A stretch of DNA of 64,000 nucleotides from the NCBI GenBank assembly GCA_034429975.1, contig DAOUFM010000179.1:10958-74957 (forward strand), in the 5' to 3' direction. Below the pieces are notes generated by a model. That model was not told where the DNA came from. It worked only from the letters and a program-made list of their open reading frames with translations, and ran no database searches. How positions within the stretch are numbered: the first letter of the stretch is position 1; each line of letters begins with the position of its first letter. Made by a program: the position numbers and the translations under genes. Below, piece by piece: positions 61,054-64,000 of this stretch. The DNA is from UBA6170 sp034429975. Its GTDB lineage: Bacteria; Chloroflexota; Anaerolineae; Anaerolineales; Anaerolineaceae.

Positions 61054-62763
61054 CTAACTGATAATCCTTAAAAATAGATCAGTAAGGGCAGGGTCGAATA
61101 GGATCCCTTTGCCGTTGATAATTGTTTGAATACTTTCTTCTTTACTCATAGCTTTGCGATAGATGCGATCATTTGTAATCGCATCCCAAACATCAACCAG
61201 GGCGAAAGCTCTGGCTTCAATGGGAATTTCTTTGCCTTTTAATCCTCGTGGGTACCCTAGACCATCCCATCTTTCATGATGACAATAAGGTATATTGAGA
61301 GAAGGTTGTAAAAATTGGATATCTTTCAACATTTCATAAGCATTTGTCGGATGATTACGAATGATACCCCATTCTTCTGATGAGAGTTTTCCGTTTTTAT
61401 TTAAAATTTGATCTGGAATCCCCATTTTTCCGATGTCATGTAACAGGGTTCCTCTTCGAATTTGCACCAGTCTTTCTTCGCTAAATCCGAGTTCCCGGCA
61501 AAATTTATCCATTAATTCTATGACTCGATCGGTATGTCCTTTGACTTCTTTATTGTGCAGGTCTAAAGCTCTCGCCCAACCTTCCAGAGTGCTGTCATAT
61601 GATTCAATAATCTTATTATTCGAATCACGAATACTGGAAATCATCTCATTAAAAGTGACAGCCATTTCTCCAATTTCATCCTTGCTGGACGGAGTAACCT
61701 GAATATTCAAATCACCACCCATTACTCGTTTCAGCGCTTGAACCAGGTCATGAATGGGTCTGGTGATTAGGCGGGACAGGCTTACTCCAATGAAGATCAC
61801 CAAAAAGAACAAAAGTACTGATAAGACAGCAATTTGAATTCGAGTCACTCTGGTTGTACTCACTAAAAAAGATTCACCCAGGGCTATCCCCATCACACCG
61901 AGATCAAGCCCATCTCGTACTTCCCAGACTGGAAATATTTCACGATAATCAATGTTGCGAACTTCAACTTGCCGGCTATTTGATTGGACCAGAGTGGATT
62001 CATTTTGAGTGTCTAGTATTTTTTCTATGTCATCACGATTTAATTCATTGGGAGTAGAAAAAGTACTGGCCAGAGGTTTACCTGCAAAATTATACAAAGT
62101 AACCTGGGCAAGTGTTTCTTCCCTGATTTGTTTTGCCAGTTCGACCAGGGATTTTCCAACCAATAAAATACCAACTTCCTGGTCTTTTTCATTAAATACT
62201 GGCCCTGATATGAAGAAAAAGTCGCCATAATCCGTTGTCAGGTAACCTGAATATTTATTTCCTTGTTCATCAATTTCTCCGTGCATGACTGCCTGTACAA
62301 ATGGTTCATCCTTGAAGTTGGTTTCCCCACCAGTTAAAAACTCATATTCTTCAATGTTACCACCCTGAATATGAAAAGCGGACAATACAATATTCCCTTG
62401 CATGTCCAGAAAAACGACTGCGGATTGGCGTTGATTAACAATATTTCCAAATGTTAGCGCTCTTAATTGCTCAGGGTCATGCTCTGCAAGGGCTTCCGGA
62501 ACCCCTTCACTATATGCCAGCAAACGTAAAACTTTTAACATTTGGTTTTCTTCAACGACCATTCTTTCAGAAGCCAGAATGCCTGCCTCTATTAACTGAT
62601 TGTTAAACCGCTCTTCTATCGTGTCAAAAACTATTTGCATCATCAAAAAAGCTGCAACAATGATCAGAATTATTCCTAAAATAAGGTATGGAATGGTGAT
62701 CTTCCCTCTGATATTGATAGGTAAGCTGTTGAAAAAGCTAGACATTGACACGGCTCTTCTCAT
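61054..62763 (-). CDS. HD-GYP phosphodiesterase with extracellular sensor and HAMP
   Basis: This 569-residue protein (569 if the first ATG is used; a second Met at 62745 is possible) has two membrane helices (about 22-45 and 310-330) flanking a periplasmic Cache-like sensor domain. A HAMP domain follows (about 335-385, SRLITRPIHDLVQAL), then an HD-GYP domain with HTDRVIELMDKF, LLHDIGKMGIPD and HHERWDGLGYPRGLKG. HD-GYP enzymes degrade cyclic di-GMP. The signal is unknown. The secreted DNRLRE protein downstream suggests control of surface attachment. Confidence 0.92.
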   Translation of the reverse strand: MRRAVSMSSFFNSLPINIRGKITIPYLILGIILIIVAAFLMMQIVFDTIEERFNNQLIEAGILASERMVVEENQMLKVLRLLAYSEGVPEALAEHDPEQLRALTFGNIVNQRQSAVVFLDMQGNIVLSAFHIQGGNIEEYEFLTGGETNFKDEPFVQAVMHGEIDEQGNKYSGYLTTDYGDFFFISGPVFNEKDQEVGILLVGKSLVELAKQIREETLAQVTLYNFAGKPLASTFSTPNELNRDDIEKILDTQNESTLVQSNSRQVEVRNIDYREIFPVWEVRDGLDLGVMGIALGESFLVSTTRVTRIQIAVLSVLLFFLVIFIGVSLSRLITRPIHDLVQALKRVMGGDLNIQVTPSSKDEIGEMAVTFNEMISSIRDSNNKIIESYDSTLEGWARALDLHNKEVKGHTDRVIELMDKFCRELGFSEERLVQIRRGTLLHDIGKMGIPDQILNKNGKLSSEEWGIIRNHPTNAYEMLKDIQFLQPSLNIPYCHHERWDGLGYPRGLKGKEIPIEARAFALVDVWDAITNDRIYRKAMSKEESIQTIINGKGILFDPALTDLFLRIIS

Positions 62764-63076
62764 ATTTTTCCACCTGCTGAGTAGTTAAGTCGAATTAGAA
62801 GGCATAAGTAAAATTTATTGTAACTTAATTTTCAATTAATCAAAGTGTTATTCAATCCAGTAACAAAGAAGTAACATAATGTAAACCTTATTCGAATGCT
62901 ATTTTCCCATTTGGTTATCTGGAATTTCGGGTTAATACCAGGTAATTTAATAAAAAAGTTAAAAACACTTCTGAAAGTTGTTATATTTTTCTTTCCATCA
63001 CTTAACTTTGCACTTTTATCCCTTATGGTAAAGTGCTATACTACTTTGAAACATCATCACTACATTGGAGGATTAC

Positions 63077-63463
63077 ATGGAAATTAAAGGGATTGCCTGG
63101 TTAGGCACACGTACACAGAATTTCGATGAAATGGTGACCTTTTGTGCGGAAAAATTGGGACTCAATCAAGTCCTCACCATTCCGAATATGGTCGTATTCC
63201 GCTTACCGAACGGAGATGCATTTGAGATTATGGCGTCGGGCATCATTGCCAGGCAGCCTGAATTGGAAGAACTAGAAGGCCCGAAAGCTGAATTCTTGGT
63301 GGAGGATGTGCACGCAGCTCGCAAAGAACTGGAAGCCCGTGGGGTGGAGTTTGTTGGCCCGGTCTATGTGGCAGACAAGCACGCCTGGACGAACTTCCGC
63401 GCCCCGGATGGCTTTCTTTACGGACTATCGGATGATCGCATGCCCGGGTTGCACAAGGATTAG
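63077..63463 (+). CDS. VOC family (glyoxalase/bleomycin-resistance fold) protein
   Basis: From ATG at 63077 (GGAGG 5 nt upstream) the protein has 128 residues with one VOC module: IAWLGTRTQNFDEMVTFCAEKLGL, NGDAFEIMASG, FLVEDVHAARKELEARGVEFVGP and WTNFRAPDGFLYGL. The usual metal-binding His at the first strand is replaced (WLGTRT), so a lyase role is doubtful; binding or dioxygenase-like roles are possible. A GCACTTT/AAAGTGC inverted repeat lies in the promoter region near 63010-63036. Confidence 0.82.
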   Translation: MEIKGIAWLGTRTQNFDEMVTFCAEKLGLNQVLTIPNMVVFRLPNGDAFEIMASGIIARQPELEELEGPKAEFLVEDVHAARKELEARGVEFVGPVYVADKHAWTNFRAPDGFLYGLSDDRMPGLHKD

Positions 63464-63572
63464 TGTAGATGGAGCCTTTCGAAATTTACTTTTGAAAGCA
63501 AATTGATATCAGAACTTCATTCGACAAATGAATGAATATCTAAATATGCCAAAGTGTCACCTCTGGAGCTTG

Positions 63573-63875
63573 AAAAACCCCCTCACCCCCCGGCCCCCTC
63601 TCCAACGCGTTGGAGAGGGGGAGCATGAATTCTCCATCGTTTGTGAGGTCAATCAAATACCGCCATCAGCCATGAGCGATCAGCTATGAGCTACCAAAAC
63701 CCCCTCACCCCCCGGCCTCCTCTCCAGATTCTGGAGAGGGGGGGCATGCATTTTCCAACATTTGAGAGGGCATCCCAATTCTGGTTTCTTGCTTTGAGCT
63801 TTGAGCTTTAACCTTTTAGCTATCAAAACCCCCTCACCCCCCGGCCCCCTCTCCAACGCGTTGGAGAGGGGGTGT
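63573..63875. repeat. Three copies of a CCCCTCACCCCCCGG hairpin repeat
   Basis: AAAACCCCCTCACCCCCCGG followed by an inverted repeat occurs at about 63573, 63699 and 63826. In the first and third copies the stem is CCCCCTCTCCAACG plus its exact complement (28 bp). In the middle copy the centre is AGATTCT and the arms still pair. Such elements are scattered between genes in this kind of genome. Confidence 0.75.
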
Positions 63876-63895
63876 TGTCACTGACCGGGGTAGAC

Positions 63896-63980
63896 TTTAC
63901 CAGAGATAGTCGCCCGATGTTTACCAGGGATGATCGGACGATGTTTACCAGGGATAGTCGCACGGTGTTTACCAGTGTGA
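63896..63980. repeat. 24-bp tandem repeat at the right edge
   Basis: Units starting TTTACCAG at 63896, 63920, 63944 and 63968 repeat with an exact 24-bp period (TTTACCAGGGATAGTCGCAC type). The fourth unit is cut or diverges after TTTACCAGTG. Nothing else is identifiable up to 64000. Confidence 0.72.
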
Positions 63981-64000
63981 GAAAATCTCTCCTAAAAGAA

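Noticed and set aside
1..64000. tRNA, rRNA or other classical RNA genes
   Set aside because: No cloverleaf with a GGTTCGAATCC-type arm and no rRNA core was found by eye; a covariance search would be needed to exclude small RNAs.

Overview
The window looks like chromosomal DNA of an anaerobic or microaerophilic Chloroflexota bacterium, most likely class Anaerolineae. This is inference from gene content and style, not from a marker gene: there is no rRNA or tRNA here. The supporting signs are intermediate GC, many small operons, ferrous-iron uptake, a DUF438/hemerythrin/DUF1858 pair, HD-GYP signalling, Thr-Pro-rich secreted proteins, and intergenic DNA full of short hairpin repeats.

Layout. 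1-5.5 kb: an FmdE-like protein, then an energy-coupling-factor (ECF) importer operon (S component, fused double ATPase, T component, acetamidase/formamidase-like enzyme) behind a consensus promoter and a leader that contains an intrinsic terminator. 5.5-13.7 kb: a serine hydrolase, MoaA, a MarR-flavin reductase pair with an operator on its promoter, a membrane-anchored beta-propeller protein with a multi-domain histidine kinase, and a GtrA protein. 13.7-15.3 kb: a SET-domain protein, then a 750-bp repeat element bounded by 48-bp inverted repeats, next to the tail of a lost ATPase gene. 15.3-23.7 kb: an MFS transporter, a feoA-feoB-feoC-tex operon, bacterioferritin, a glycosyltransferase and two gene remnants.

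24.4-30.7 kb is the most unusual part. It is a replication/partition-like island: a protein with a DnaA domain-I-like N-terminus and a winged-helix-like C-terminus, an AT-hook protein and an ExeA/TniB-type AAA ATPase, divergent from a parA-parB pair, followed by a second parA with a small ribbon-helix-helix-like partner. The second par operon is flanked by copies of one perfect palindrome, and its promoter is enclosed by further inverted repeats. The island resembles a plasmid or chromid maintenance module sitting among ordinary chromosomal genes.

31-48 kb: a YwiC-like protein, a hydrolase, a 25-nt-period hairpin array, larB-larE-larC (nickel-pincer cofactor), a V4R protein, a KimA-type potassium importer with two TrkA/RCK proteins, a frameshifted antitoxin, DUF1858 and DUF438/hemerythrin proteins, and a MarR-controlled heterodimeric ABC exporter. 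48-53 kb: an ATPase, then a REP-associated transposase (RAYT) flanked by 84-bp REPIN-like elements. The same element appears twice more, in tandem, between the two par operons 21 kb away. 53-64 kb: two secreted proteins of unknown function, a second heterodimeric ABC exporter, a Thr/Pro-linker DNRLRE protein with an HD-GYP protein, a VOC protein, and repeat-rich DNA to the right edge.

Functional themes are metal and ion supply (Feo, bacterioferritin, Lar, CorA, KimA), redox and gas sensing, drug efflux, and DNA maintenance. All family calls come from reading motifs; no database search was run.
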